Shown here: positions 27,923-37,264 of the stretch, piece by piece
Numbering within the stretch: position 1 is the first letter of the stretch
Layout: each line of letters opens with the position of its first letter
Assembly (NCBI RefSeq): GCF_000516515.1
Contig: NZ_KI911784.1
Location: forward strand, 4,006,633 to 4,070,632
Length of the DNA stretch: 64,000 bases
Origin: Chloroflexus sp. Y-396-1
GTDB taxonomy: Bacteria > Chloroflexota > Chloroflexia > Chloroflexales > Chloroflexaceae
Reading direction: 5' to 3'
The notes under the pieces: generated by a model
Databases searched by the model: none
What the model was told of the DNA's origin: nothing
Seen by the model: only the letters and a program-made list of their open reading frames with translations
Translations under genes and position numbers: made by a program

Positions 27923-28671
27923 GTGGCCTTGTCGGTCGCCGGATAGCCATTACTCGTCCGCCTGGGCGCAGTGATACCCTAGCAGAACGGTTGCGGTCAC
28001 TTGGTGCTCTACCGTTATTAACGCCGTTGATCGCGTATGCGCCACCTGCCGATCAATATCCTCTGCAACAGGCCATCGCCCGTCTAGCTGCTGGTGCATA
28101 CCATTGGCTGGTTGTGACCAGTCGCCAGACGGTACAGGTGTTAGCTGAGGTGGTGATTCCTGCTGCTACCGCGATTGCTGCTGTTGGCAAAGCAACGGCG
28201 GCTGATTGTCGGCGCGTGTGGGGTCGTGAACCGGCGGTTGTCCCTGAGTTAGAACTGGGAGCAGCCTTACCGGCAGCGATGGGGAATCTGGCCGGGAAAC
28301 AGGTTCTGCTACCGTGTGCGGATATTGCCCCACCCACTCTTGCCGAGGCGCTGCGTGCGGCAGGCGCCGATGTCGAACGGGTGACCGCGTACTGTACGGT
28401 TGCCGGTGCGGGGGTGGATGAACTGCGGTCAGCGTTACAGGTCCAGGCAATTGATGCTATTGTGCTTGCCAGTGGTTCAGCAGTGCGCCAACTTCAGCCT
28501 CTGTGTCCGCCTGACCGGCTACCGCCATTGATCTGTATCGGTCCTAGCACGGCTGCTGTCTGCGCGGAACTCGGTATGTCGGTCGCAGCTATTGCCGACC
28601 GTCCACACGACGACGCGCTGATTGCTGCTTTGGAACAGGTCTTTATACCGAACTGTGAAACCAAGGAGTAA
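27919..28671 (+). CDS. hemD: Uroporphyrinogen-III synthase
   Basis: A 250-residue protein that closes hydroxymethylbilane with inversion of ring D. The family is poorly conserved, so the call rests on the start GLVGRRIAITRPPGRSDTLA, the two-domain alternating pattern, the VVTSRQTVQVLAE and VLASGSAVRQLQP blocks (serine-rich strand ends), and PLICIGPSTAAVCAELG near the C-terminus. Position between hemC and hemB is strong support. The ATG overlaps the hemC stop as ATGA. Confidence 0.93.
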   Translation: MSGLVGRRIAITRPPGRSDTLAERLRSLGALPLLTPLIAYAPPADQYPLQQAIARLAAGAYHWLVVTSRQTVQVLAEVVIPAATAIAAVGKATAADCRRVWGREPAVVPELELGAALPAAMGNLAGKQVLLPCADIAPPTLAEALRAAGADVERVTAYCTVAGAGVDELRSALQVQAIDAIVLASGSAVRQLQPLCPPDRLPPLICIGPSTAAVCAELGMSVAAIADRPHDDALIAALEQVFIPNCETKE

Positions 28672-28675
28672 AAAC

Positions 28676-29734
28676 GTGGACCTTCTCTCTCGTCATGGAT
28701 CAGTTGCCAATAGCACAACGACGAACATTCCAACACCGGTATACCGTCCGCGCCGGTTACGTATCAGCCCGGCCCTTCGTGATCTTGTGCGTGAAACGCG
28801 CCTGACGCCGGCCCAATTGATCGCGCCGATTTTTGTTCGTCATGGTCACAATGTACGAGTAGCTATTCGCTCAATGCCTGGTCAGTATCAGATGTCGCCC
28901 GATCAGGCTGCGCGAGAGGCAAAGGCACTGGCCGAACGTGGTATTCGAGCAGTTCTACTCTTTGGTATTCCAGCCCGTAAAGATGCCTGTGGTAGCGAGA
29001 ATTATGATCCTGAAGGTATCGTGCCACAAGCCATTCAGGCGATTAAGGCCGAAGTGTCGGGTATGGTAGTCATCAGCGATATGTGCTTCTGTGAGTATAC
29101 CGACCATGGCCACTGCGGTGTCCTCAATACCCCTGATCGGAATGATTATCAGCCGCAACTCGGCCAGGGCTATCTGCTTAACGATGCGACACTGGCCTTA
29201 CTTGCCGAAGCCTCAGTTGTTCACGCCAGGGCAGGTGCAGACATTATTGCGCCTTCGGGCATGATTGACGGGATGGTCGCCGCGATTCGAGCTGCGCTTG
29301 ATGCGGCCGGTCTACAGCATACTGCAATAATGAGTTATGCCGCCAAGTATGCAAGCGGCTTCTACGGCCCCTTCCGCGATGCAGCCGAAAGCCCACCCCA
29401 ATTTGGTGATCGGAGCCAGTACCAGATGAATCCTGCTAATGCTCGCGAAGCTCTCCGTGAAGTCGAGCTTGATGTCGCCGAAGGTGCTGATATTCTAATG
29501 GTTAAGCCGGCACTCGCCTACCTCGATATTATCCGTCAGGTACGTGACCGCTATACGTTGCCTCTGGCAGCCTATCAGGTCAGTGGTGAATACAGTATGG
29601 TGAAAGCTGCTGCCTTACAGGGCTGGCTCGATGAGCAGCGGATTGCACTAGAGACTCTTACCGCGATTCGGCGCGCTGGCGCCGATATGATCATCACGTA
29701 CTGGGCGCGAGAAGCTGCTGAGTGGTTGGGATAA
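28676..29734 (+). CDS. hemB: Delta-aminolevulinic acid dehydratase (porphobilinogen synthase)
   Basis: A 352-residue enzyme condensing two 5-aminolevulinates into porphobilinogen. I choose the GTG at 28676 because AAGGAG is seven bases ahead; the frame runs back into hemD (28622) without a site. The catalytic lysines are in [16 protein letters not shown] and [11 protein letters not shown]. The metal site reads [16 protein letters not shown], three cysteines as in the zinc-dependent type rather than the all-aspartate magnesium type. It starts 4 bases after hemD. Confidence 0.95.
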   Translation: MDLLSRHGSVANSTTTNIPTPVYRPRRLRISPALRDLVRETRLTPAQLIAPIFVRHGHNVRVAIRSMPGQYQMSPDQAAREAKALAERGIRAVLLFGIPARKDACGSENYDPEGIVPQAIQAIKAEVSGMVVISDMCFCEYTDHGHCGVLNTPDRNDYQPQLGQGYLLNDATLALLAEASVVHARAGADIIAPSGMIDGMVAAIRAALDAAGLQHTAIMSYAAKYASGFYGPFRDAAESPPQFGDRSQYQMNPANAREALREVELDVAEGADILMVKPALAYLDIIRQVRDRYTLPLAAYQVSGEYSMVKAAALQGWLDEQRIALETLTAIRRAGADMIITYWAREAAEWLG

Positions 29735-29759
29735 GGTTCTATACATTGAGAGGAAGGTC

Positions 29760-30830
29760 ATGCGTGATCGTTTTCTACGGGCCTGCCGTCGTCAACCGGT
29801 CGATCGTACACCGATCTGGTTGATGCGCCAGGCTGGGCGCTATATGCCTGAATACCGGGCTGTTCGCGAGCGGTATGGCTTTTTGCAGATGGTTAAAACG
29901 CCTGAAGTAGCGGCTGAAGTGACTTTACAGCCGATACAAGCATTTGGGGTAGATGCGGCAATTATTTTTGCTGACATTCTGCCGCCCCTTGAAGGGTTAG
30001 GGTTGCAGCTCACCTACGAAAAAGGCGAGGGACCGGTTATTCACAACCCCATTCGTCATCCGCGTGAGGTTGCGGCATTACGTTCTTGCGATCCACGTGA
30101 GACGGTCGCCTACACTCTGAAGGCGTTACAGTTGGTCAAACGTGAACTGAATGGTTTGCCGCTGATCGGCTTTAGTGGAGCACCCTTCACTCTGGCCAGC
30201 TATGCCATCGAAGGTGGGGGCTCGCGAGAATACCGGCTGACGAAACGTTTCATGTACGAACAACCGGCTGCCTGGCACGATCTGATGGAGCGGCTCAGCC
30301 AACTAGTTGCCGAATATCTGATTGCGCAGGTCGAAGCCGGAGCCGACGCAGTGCAAATCTTCGATAGCTGGGCCGGCGCACTGGCGCCTGCCGACTACCG
30401 CAGTTATGTGTTGCGGCATACGCAGGCAGTCGTACAAACTGTGCGCCAGCGATTAGGCGCGGCTGCACCGCCGATCATCTACTTCGGTACCGATATGGCC
30501 GGTCTGGCCGGTGAATTACGTCAGATCGGCGCTGATGTTCTTGGTGTAGACTGGCGGATCGATATTGATACTGCTTGGGCCCAGTACGGTTCTGAACACG
30601 CCGTTCAGGGTAATCTCGACCCGATGACCCTCTTTGCACCGCCATCGATCATTGCGGCCCGCGCTCGTGAGATTTTACAGCGGGTTGGTGGTCGTCCCGG
30701 CCATATCTTTAACCTCGGTCACGGCATTCTCACCGAAACACCAGTTGACCACGTTCGCTATTTGGTTGAGTTTGTGCAATCATTCCCGATTTCTGAGACA
30801 ATGCCTGCTCTTCAAGAGGTGACGCAATGA
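29760..30830 (+). CDS. hemE: Uroporphyrinogen decarboxylase
   Basis: A 356-residue cofactor-free enzyme turning uroporphyrinogen III into coproporphyrinogen III. The N-terminal signature [16 protein letters not shown] carries the substrate-binding arginines; the catalytic aspartate is in [13 protein letters not shown]. The second signature [17 protein letters not shown] is complete, and [16 protein letters not shown] ends the barrel. AGGAAGG precedes the ATG. The stop overlaps the hemL start as ATGA, which couples an intermediate-consuming step with the early aminotransferase. Confidence 0.96.
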   Translation: MRDRFLRACRRQPVDRTPIWLMRQAGRYMPEYRAVRERYGFLQMVKTPEVAAEVTLQPIQAFGVDAAIIFADILPPLEGLGLQLTYEKGEGPVIHNPIRHPREVAALRSCDPRETVAYTLKALQLVKRELNGLPLIGFSGAPFTLASYAIEGGGSREYRLTKRFMYEQPAAWHDLMERLSQLVAEYLIAQVEAGADAVQIFDSWAGALAPADYRSYVLRHTQAVVQTVRQRLGAAAPPIIYFGTDMAGLAGELRQIGADVLGVDWRIDIDTAWAQYGSEHAVQGNLDPMTLFAPPSIIAARAREILQRVGGRPGHIFNLGHGILTETPVDHVRYLVEFVQSFPISETMPALQEVTQ

Positions 30831-32146
30831 GCATTGTTACCGAACGCTACAGCCGCTCACAAGCCGATTTTGCCGCAGCGCAAGAGGTGATTCCGGGTGG
30901 TGTCAATTCGCCGGTGCGTGCGTTTCGGGGGGTTGGTGGTACCCCCATATTCTTCGAGCGTGGGCAGGGTGCTTATGTTTGGGATGTCGATGGCAACCGT
31001 TACATCGACTATGTACTCTCGTGGGGGCCGTTGTTGCTCGGCCATGCTCATCCGGTGGTGGTAAACGCAATCGCCGAACAGGCTCAGCGTGGAACAAGCT
31101 TCGGCGCGCCAACTGAGCTAGAGACCGAACTTGCCCGCTTAGTGATTGACCTGGTACCGTCAATTGAGCAGATTCGATTTGTCAACAGTGGTACCGAGGC
31201 GACAATGAGTGCTCTGCGCCTGGCGCGGGCGGCAACCGGTCGGCGGCTGATTGTGAAGTTTAACGGCTGTTACCACGGTCACGCCGATATGCTGTTAGTG
31301 CAGGCTGGGAGCGGTGTCGCAACCCTTGGTCTTCCCGATAGTCCGGGGGTACCACCATCGGTTGCTGCCGAGACGATCACCGTCGAGTATAACGATCTTG
31401 ATGCAGTAGCAGCATTATTTGCCAGCCGTGGTGCCGAGATTGCTGCGGTCATTGTAGAGCCGATTGCCGCCAATATGGGCTTCGTGTTGCCCAAACCTGG
31501 CTTTCTGAGTGGTTTGCGCGAATTGACCAAGTCGCATGGTGCAATCTTCATTCTCGATGAGGTGATGACTGGTTTTCGAGTAGCGGCGGGTGGTGCGCAG
31601 GCATTGTGGGGTCTCGATCCCGATCTGACATGTCTGGGGAAGGTGATCGGTGGGGGCTTGCCGGTAGGGGCTTACGCCGGGAAGCGTCACCTGATGCAAC
31701 TAGTTGCTCCCGCCGGACCGATGTATCAGGCTGGTACGCTAAGCGGCAATCCACTGGCAATGGCGGCGGGTCTGGCAACCCTACGGACGGCATTCGCTGA
31801 TGATGGGGTGGCTTTCCGGCAAGCGGTGACGCTCACAACACAGCTCGCCAATGGTCTGCGGATGCTCGGTGAACGCTACCGAATCCCGTTGCAGGTAGGA
31901 AATGTCGGTACGATGTTCGGTTGTTACTTCCTCCGTCAAACTGACAGTCAAATTACCAATTACGCTGAAGCAAAAGCTTACGCCGACCCCCAACGCTATG
32001 CCCGGTTCTTCTGGGCAATGGCCGAACGTGGTGTCTACCTGGCTCCTTCCCAATTTGAGGCCGGCTTTGTCAGCACAGCACATACTGCCGCCGACATCGA
32101 TGCGACGCTCAATGCAGCGGAAGCAGCGTTTGCGACCCTTATGTAG
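30827..32146 (+). CDS. hemL: Glutamate-1-semialdehyde 2,1-aminomutase
   Basis: A 439-residue class III aminotransferase that makes 5-aminolevulinate from glutamate-1-semialdehyde. Family marks are the start [19 protein letters not shown], the [18 protein letters not shown] block, the aspartate in [13 protein letters not shown] and the PLP lysine in [17 protein letters not shown]. This is the direct partner of HemA, so the cluster encodes the entire C5 route (apart from glutamyl-tRNA synthetase). ATGA overlap with hemE. Confidence 0.96.
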   Translation: MSIVTERYSRSQADFAAAQEVIPGGVNSPVRAFRGVGGTPIFFERGQGAYVWDVDGNRYIDYVLSWGPLLLGHAHPVVVNAIAEQAQRGTSFGAPTELETELARLVIDLVPSIEQIRFVNSGTEATMSALRLARAATGRRLIVKFNGCYHGHADMLLVQAGSGVATLGLPDSPGVPPSVAAETITVEYNDLDAVAALFASRGAEIAAVIVEPIAANMGFVLPKPGFLSGLRELTKSHGAIFILDEVMTGFRVAAGGAQALWGLDPDLTCLGKVIGGGLPVGAYAGKRHLMQLVAPAGPMYQAGTLSGNPLAMAAGLATLRTAFADDGVAFRQAVTLTTQLANGLRMLGERYRIPLQVGNVGTMFGCYFLRQTDSQITNYAEAKAYADPQRYARFFWAMAERGVYLAPSQFEAGFVSTAHTAADIDATLNAAEAAFATLM

Positions 32147-32186
32147 CTGTTGAAAAACCTTAGATCAACAGGCAGGAGACAATAGT

Positions 32187-33104
32187 ATGACGGTCACCGA
32201 TACCCGCACCATCGTGTACGACTTGATGCGCGATGGTCAACGTCGGCTCTGTGCCGCTTTTGAGGAGATTGATAATCACGGCCATTTCGTAGCCGAGAGT
32301 TGGGAACGACCGGGTGGTGGCGGTGGCACAGCACGGGTAATGACCGAAGGTGCCGTGTTTGAGCGGGCCGGGGTTAACGTCTCGGCAGTATATGGCGCCG
32401 AAGTTCCACCCAGTATCTGGCAACACCGCCCTTCAACACGTGGTCAGCCGTACTTTGCGACCGGCATCTCGATGGTGCTTCACCCGCGCAATCCATATGT
32501 TCCTGCTTTCCACGCCAACTTTCGCTACTTTGAAGCAGGTGAGGACTGGTGGTTTGGCGGTGGTATGGATTTGACTCCCAACTATGGATTTGTTGAGGAT
32601 GCTCGTCACTTTCACGTAACGCTCCGTGACTACTGTGATCGTCATCCAATTGCCAGTTATGCCGAGATGAAGGCTGCCTGCGACAATTACTTCTTCCTCA
32701 AACATCGCAACGAAATGCGCGGTATTGGGGGCATCTTTTTCGACGATCTGCATCCTGGTGGAGAAGATGGTTTCGAGCGAGCCTTCGCCTTTGTACGCGA
32801 TGGGATTACGACCATTCTCGATGCCTACCTACCCATCGTGCGCCGCCGTATGAGCACGCCCTACGGTGAGCGTGAACGAATGTGGCAGCTCTACCGCCGT
32901 GGGCGCTACGTTGAATTCAATCTGATTTACGACCGGGGAACTCTCTTTGGTTTGCAAACCGGCGGGAACATCGAAGCGATTCTAATGTCTCTCCCTCCAG
33001 TAGCCCGCTGGCAATTCAAATACCAGCCTGAACCTGGTTCCCCTGAAGCTGCAATGGCCGAATTTCTCAAACCTCGCGATTGGGCTTCAGAGCCGTCATC
33101 ATGA
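32187..33104 (+). CDS. hemF: Oxygen-dependent coproporphyrinogen III oxidase
   Basis: A 305-residue cofactor-free enzyme using O2 to decarboxylate two propionates of coproporphyrinogen III, giving protoporphyrinogen IX. Family blocks are RPGGGGGTARVMTEGAVFE, FATGISMVLHPRNPYVPAFH, GGGMDLTPNYGFVEDARHFH and YVEFNLIYDRGTLFGLQTGG. Length is normal. It follows hemL by 40 bases and probably closes the operon, because a hairpin (33151-33173) and a convergent gene follow. As with AcsF, it implies an oxygen-using route; the radical-SAM alternative is not in this window. Confidence 0.95.
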   Translation: MTVTDTRTIVYDLMRDGQRRLCAAFEEIDNHGHFVAESWERPGGGGGTARVMTEGAVFERAGVNVSAVYGAEVPPSIWQHRPSTRGQPYFATGISMVLHPRNPYVPAFHANFRYFEAGEDWWFGGGMDLTPNYGFVEDARHFHVTLRDYCDRHPIASYAEMKAACDNYFFLKHRNEMRGIGGIFFDDLHPGGEDGFERAFAFVRDGITTILDAYLPIVRRRMSTPYGERERMWQLYRRGRYVEFNLIYDRGTLFGLQTGGNIEAILMSLPPVARWQFKYQPEPGSPEAAMAEFLKPRDWASEPSS

Positions 33105-33150
33105 TAACTGAAGCGATCGATGGTTCCCGTATGGGGTCATTGAAACAGAC

Positions 33151-33173
33151 AGGGCGGGTGCGTAACCCGCCCT
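33151..33173. terminator. GC-rich hairpin between convergent hemF and pepF
   Basis: AGGGCGGGT (33151-33159), a 5-base loop and ACCCGCCCT (33165-33173) form a perfect 9-bp stem. There is no clear T-run on either side, so it is a possible bidirectional terminator rather than a standard one. A sister hairpin with the same GGCGGGT/ACCCGCC core lies at 40366-40384, so it may be a dispersed repeat that also ends transcription. Confidence 0.45.
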
Positions 33174-33190
33174 CTGCTTACCCCAGTACA

Positions 33191-34999
33191 CTACACGACC
33201 AACTGCTCAAGCTGATCAACTAGCCCAGCAAAGGTATCCATCGCGGCCTGAATCGGTGCCGGTGATGTCATATCCACACCAGCCTCGCGCAGCAGCTCAA
33301 TCGAAGAACGCGACGATCCACTCCGCAAGAAGCGGAGATACCGATCAATAGCCGGTTGCCCCTCGCTGATAATCTGACGGCTCAGCGCCAGGGCTGCCGA
33401 AATACCGGTTGCGTACTGATAGACATAAAAATTATAGTAGAAATGCGGAATCCGCATCCACTCATACGCCAGCTCGTCATCAATCTGCAATTCGGGGCCA
33501 TGGTAGCGGGCAACCAGGTCACGATAATGCTGGCTCAGCACATCAGCCGTTAATGGTTGCCCACGTTCAGCGCGCTCGTGCATCCACAACTCAAACGCGG
33601 CAAACATCGTCTGACGGAAGATTGTCCCCCGAATCTCTTCAATCTGTTGAGACAGCAAGCGTCGGCGCAACGACTCATCAGGATTGTTCTGCAGCATGTA
33701 ATGCGTCAACAGTGCTTCATTGAGCGTAGAAGCAACCTCCGCGACAAAGATGGTGTAGTTGCCATACACGAATGGCTGATGCTTGCGCGTGAAGTAAGAA
33801 TGGAGCGAGTGTCCCAACTCGTGGGCCAGCGTGAAGACATCACGGAGACGATCCTGGTAGTTGAGCAAAATGTAGGGAGGCGTACCATACGAACCGCCAC
33901 TGTATGCCCCACTCCGTTTACCCACGTTCTCGTAGACATCGATCCAGCGTCGGCTGAACATCTGCTCGAGCGCTGCCCCGTACTCTTCTCCTAACGGACG
34001 AAACGCTGCTCGCATCAGATCGCACGCCTCTTGGTACGGTATTGTCAGCTCAACATCCGGTACGGGCTGCACGTATAGATCATAAAAGTGCAACTCATCG
34101 AGGCCAAGCAAGCGTCGGCGCACTGCCAGGTAACGATAGAAATGGGGCAAATTCGCCTCAACCGTTGCAATGAGATTATGGTACACCTCAACCGGGATCT
34201 CATTTGGCGCCAGTGCTGCCTCTAACGCCGATGAATAGTGACGCAATCGTGCCTCGATCACGTGCGCCCGAATCGCCGCACCGAGTGTCGTTGCAATGGT
34301 GTTTCGGAATGGCAGAAATGCGCTGTAATAACCCTTAAACGCATCACGGCGGACCCGTCGGTCTGGACTCTCAATGAGCCGACCGTAGCGGGCATGCGAC
34401 AACTGCACTGGCTGTCCATGTTCATCTTCGATGGTCGGGAATTGCAAATCCGAATCGGTCAGCATCGAAAAGGTTGTATAAGGAGCGCGTGCCAAATCGC
34501 TAAACTCTGCCATCACCTGCTCAACTTCAGCCGAGCGTATATGAGCACGTTGGCGGTTTAATTTCTCTAGTTCATAGCGATAGATGTGCAGGTCAGGGGT
34601 AGTATTCAACCATTCTTCAATTGTTGTGGCAGGAATGGCGAGTATCTCTGGCTCGATAAAGGCTAGTGCAGCCTGAACACGTGCGGCAAAACTTCCCACC
34701 CGTTCAGCCAATCCCTGACCAACCGGGTTGGTATTATCGCTATCTTTCAGATGCATAGCATAAACATACAGCGCGTATAGCCGTTGTCCCACCTCGTCAC
34801 GCAGCGTCAACGCGGCCAGCAACTGGGCAGGCCCTTGGGTCAGTGTTCCCTGTAGCGCTGCTAACTCTTGGGCACGTGCCTCAACGGCCTGCAACTCCTG
34901 CTCCCACGCGCTCACATCAGGAAAAATCTGGCTCAGATCCCAGGTATACTCTTCTGGGACTTCGGCACGGGTTGGAACTTTGTGAGTGATTGTTGTCAT
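33191..34999 (-). CDS. pepF: Oligoendopeptidase F
   Basis: A 602-residue cytosolic zinc metallopeptidase of family M3. The zinc site is TLAHELGHSLHSYF (HExxH) near residue 390, with the third ligand glutamate in VAEVASTLNEALLTHY 25-30 residues later. The N-terminus TRAEVPEEYTWDLSQIFPD and the late YNFYVYQYATGISAALALS are typical. It degrades peptides of about 7-17 residues in known cases. An AGGTCTTAT stretch precedes the ATG. It is convergent to hemF and shows no operon partner. Confidence 0.95.
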   Translation of the reverse strand: MTTITHKVPTRAEVPEEYTWDLSQIFPDVSAWEQELQAVEARAQELAALQGTLTQGPAQLLAALTLRDEVGQRLYALYVYAMHLKDSDNTNPVGQGLAERVGSFAARVQAALAFIEPEILAIPATTIEEWLNTTPDLHIYRYELEKLNRQRAHIRSAEVEQVMAEFSDLARAPYTTFSMLTDSDLQFPTIEDEHGQPVQLSHARYGRLIESPDRRVRRDAFKGYYSAFLPFRNTIATTLGAAIRAHVIEARLRHYSSALEAALAPNEIPVEVYHNLIATVEANLPHFYRYLAVRRRLLGLDELHFYDLYVQPVPDVELTIPYQEACDLMRAAFRPLGEEYGAALEQMFSRRWIDVYENVGKRSGAYSGGSYGTPPYILLNYQDRLRDVFTLAHELGHSLHSYFTRKHQPFVYGNYTIFVAEVASTLNEALLTHYMLQNNPDESLRRRLLSQQIEEIRGTIFRQTMFAAFELWMHERAERGQPLTADVLSQHYRDLVARYHGPELQIDDELAYEWMRIPHFYYNFYVYQYATGISAALALSRQIISEGQPAIDRYLRFLRSGSSRSSIELLREAGVDMTSPAPIQAAMDTFAGLVDQLEQLVV

Positions 35000-35037
35000 A
35001 AGACCTTCCTTTGGTTCGTGGACACTCCAATTTTATC

Positions 35038-35245
35038 ATTCACCACAGAGGGCACAGAGAACACAGAGAGTCTCAGTATACTCGGTGGCGCAATTCCTCT
35101 ACCGCGATTTTAGCATTCACCACAGAGGGCACAGAGAACACAGAGAGTCTCAGTATACTCGGTGGCGCAATTCCTCTACCGCGATTTTAGCATTCACCAC
35201 AGAGGGCACAGAGAACACAGAGAGTCTCGGTATACTCGGTGGTGC
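35038..35245. repeat. 77-bp tandem repeat, CACAGAG-rich (2.7 copies)
   Basis: Units begin with ATTCACCACAGAGGGCACAG at 35038, 35115 and 35192, so the period is exactly 77. The first two copies look identical; the third is cut short at about 35245, at the end of the GxxExxY gene, and has a few changes. The core of each unit is CACAGAG repeated with small spacers. There is no variable spacer, so it is not CRISPR. Confidence 0.9.
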
Positions 35246-35246
35246 A

Positions 35247-35630
35247 TTAAACAATAAATCGACGAATACCATCTTTGAGCAGGCGCACGTTGAAGTTGAT
35301 GAGCAATCCTACCCGGAATCCCGATAGTTTGAGATAGGAGATCAATTGTGCCTCGTGAATCGGGTGTAGTTCCTCTACCGCCTTGATTTCGATGATGATA
35401 GTATTTTCCACCAGTAGATCAAGCCGATAGCCGCAGTCTAGTCGCACGCTTTTATAGACGAGCGGTATAGGCTTTTGTTGCTCGACCTTCAATCCTCGCT
35501 GTGCTAATTCGTATACAAGGCAGGCCTCGTAAGCAGATTCCAGTAGACCGGGACCAAGCGCACGGTGGACTTCCATAGCCGCGCCGATGATCTTTTCAGT
35601 CAGGGGGGTGTAGGATTGAAGGTCTTTCAT
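35247..35630 (-). CDS. GxxExxY-family PD-(D/E)XK-like protein
   Basis: A 127-residue protein when started at ATG 35628-35630 (MKDLQSYTPLTEKIIG), with GGAG upstream; the frame to 35687 adds 19 unlikely residues. The naming motif appears as GPGLLESAYE. The C-terminal half shows a RecB-like nuclease pattern: RLDLLVEN (Asp), IIIEIKAV (Glu-x-Lys) and QLISYLKLSG (Gln-x3-Tyr). Function of this family has not been established as far as I know; nuclease activity is inferred from the motif set. The gene is bracketed by two tandem arrays with the same CACAGAG core, and its stop touches the left one. Confidence 0.88.
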   Translation of the reverse strand: MKDLQSYTPLTEKIIGAAMEVHRALGPGLLESAYEACLVYELAQRGLKVEQQKPIPLVYKSVRLDCGYRLDLLVENTIIIEIKAVEELHPIHEAQLISYLKLSGFRVGLLINFNVRLLKDGIRRFIV

Positions 35631-35704
35631 AAAGAACTCCTTGGAATTGTTACAACGTCCTCTGCGGTCTCTATCGTAAAAATACACCCATCACGGTAGG
35701 ATGT

Positions 35705-35946
35705 ACCACAGAGCGCACAGAGTACACAGAGGTTTATAAAATCCTCCGTGCCCTCTGTGGTCTCTGTGGTAAACCCCCCATCACAGTAGGATGCTACCAC
35801 AGAGCGCACAGAGTACACAGAGGTTTATAAAATCCTCCGTGCTCTCTGTGGTCTCTGTGGTAACCCTCCCCATCACAGCAGGATGCTACCACAGAGCGCA
35901 CAGAGTACACAGAAGTTTATGAAATCCTCCGTGCTCTCTGTGGTAA
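35705..35946. repeat. 91-92-bp tandem repeat, CACAGAG-rich, each unit an inverted repeat
   Basis: Units start ACCACAGAGCGCACAGAGTA at 35705, 35796 and 35888 (periods 91 and 92), the last partial and ending near 35946. Within a unit the left CACAGAG run can pair with the right CTCTGTGGT run, giving a long imperfect hairpin. The core matches the array at 35038-35245 on the other side of the GxxExxY gene. The stretch 35631-36035 holds no gene apart from this array. Confidence 0.9.
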
Positions 35947-36035
35947 AATCTTCATCCCTGCTTTCCCATTTCAGGGTTCGGCTTATCATACCATAATAAA
36001 AGTGGGTCAGACATTTGCTAAGAATCGCTACCCAC

Positions 36036-37241
36036 CTATCTTCCCGTCTCAGGCTGCAACCCGGCCCGAACTTCGGCAACAGCGGCTGGGCGTGTGCGAC
36101 CAGGGAGCGAAAATGCCAAAGCGGCTGCCGGCAAGCCTAATAATGTGACCCCAATCATCACCTGTTCAAGGCCAATCTGGTCGGCAATCATCCCACTCAG
36201 CCAGGTGCCAATGGCGCCGGATGCAAACGTAAAGCCTAGGATCAAGCCTGATGCCAGCCCCTGGCGTACCGGTAGGATACGTTGAGCATGCAAAACGAGA
36301 ATGCTGTGCTGCCCGCCGACCAACATTCCGGCTAGCCCGGCAGCGATGAAAATGGCCCATAGTGGTGTCGCCAGAAAACACGCTAACCCGGCAGGTACGC
36401 TCAGAATGAGCGGCCAGACTGTTGCTACACGCATACCTAAACGGTCGGCCATCCAGCCATTGAGAACATTTCCTATCGCACCACTGGCCATGAAAGTACC
36501 GGCCAGCGCCCCGTAGAGCGCTGGCTCCCAACCGCGATCGCTGAATAGCTTGGGTAAAAACGATTGATACACGGTCTGGATCGATGATCGAACAATAACC
36601 AGAATAATGAACGCAAGCAGCAATATCATTGCCAGCCGTGTCCAAGGACGACGCTGCGGGGTAGAGGTAGAATGTCCGCTACGTCGGCTACGGGCAGTCT
36701 GCTGCGCCAGGAGTAAAATTCCTGCCGGAATAAGTGCCATCAGCGCAATAGGGACGATCCCGGCTGTGCCGGCAATACTGAGCAGGACACCGGCGAGCAG
36801 GGGACCAACGGCTAACCCAATTTGCCCACCAAAGAAAAAGATCGACGTAGCACTAGCCGGTCTGTCAGGCACTGCCGTCGCCGCGCTAGCAGTACCGATC
36901 GGGTGAAAGAGACCACTGCCGAGCGCTGCTAGCATAAAACATGGAAGAAGGATCGTCCAGTTGGGTGCCAGAGCAACGCCCGTGTAGCAGAGAGCCATCC
37001 AGGCGACGCCAATTGCTGCCAGTTGGAGGGTGTGTCCGGCAAGCCGGTCGGCAATCCAGCCGAAAAGTGGTTGTGACAATGCTCCCAGTAGGGTATAAAC
37101 GGTCAACGCTAGCCCAATCTGTTGATTGCTCAGACCAAATGGTCCGGCCAGCACTGCCAGTAATACCGCTCCGATACTGTTTAAGACATCAACCATAAAA
37201 TGCCCACCGACTACGGCGGTGAAGACCCGATTGCGCAGCAT
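36036..37241 (-). CDS. MFS transporter, fosmidomycin-resistance (Fsr)-like
   Basis: A 401-residue major facilitator protein with about 12 membrane helices. The N-terminus VVGGHFMVDVLNSIGAVLLA and the loop GSGLFHPIGTASAA are typical of the Fsr branch, as is the motif-A-like FGWIADRLAG. Fsr exports fosmidomycin in E. coli when overproduced; natural substrates are not known, so resistance should not be assumed. It begins 23 bases after the amidohydrolase gene ends on the same strand and is probably co-transcribed with it. Confidence 0.87.
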   Translation of the reverse strand: MLRNRVFTAVVGGHFMVDVLNSIGAVLLAVLAGPFGLSNQQIGLALTVYTLLGALSQPLFGWIADRLAGHTLQLAAIGVAWMALCYTGVALAPNWTILLPCFMLAALGSGLFHPIGTASAATAVPDRPASATSIFFFGGQIGLAVGPLLAGVLLSIAGTAGIVPIALMALIPAGILLLAQQTARSRRSGHSTSTPQRRPWTRLAMILLLAFIILVIVRSSIQTVYQSFLPKLFSDRGWEPALYGALAGTFMASGAIGNVLNGWMADRLGMRVATVWPLILSVPAGLACFLATPLWAIFIAAGLAGMLVGGQHSILVLHAQRILPVRQGLASGLILGFTFASGAIGTWLSGMIADQIGLEQVMIGVTLLGLPAAALAFSLPGRTRPAAVAEVRAGLQPETGR

Positions 37242-37264
37242 ATTGGCAATCCCTTTCTTTTTGT

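Noticed and set aside
35038-35946. Possible CRISPR array
   Set aside because: Units are 77-92 bp with no unique spacers and no cas genes nearby; the arrays are simple tandem repeats.
36036-37241. Fosmidomycin resistance as a stated function
   Set aside because: Only family resemblance is visible; the substrate cannot be inferred, so it is called Fsr-like.
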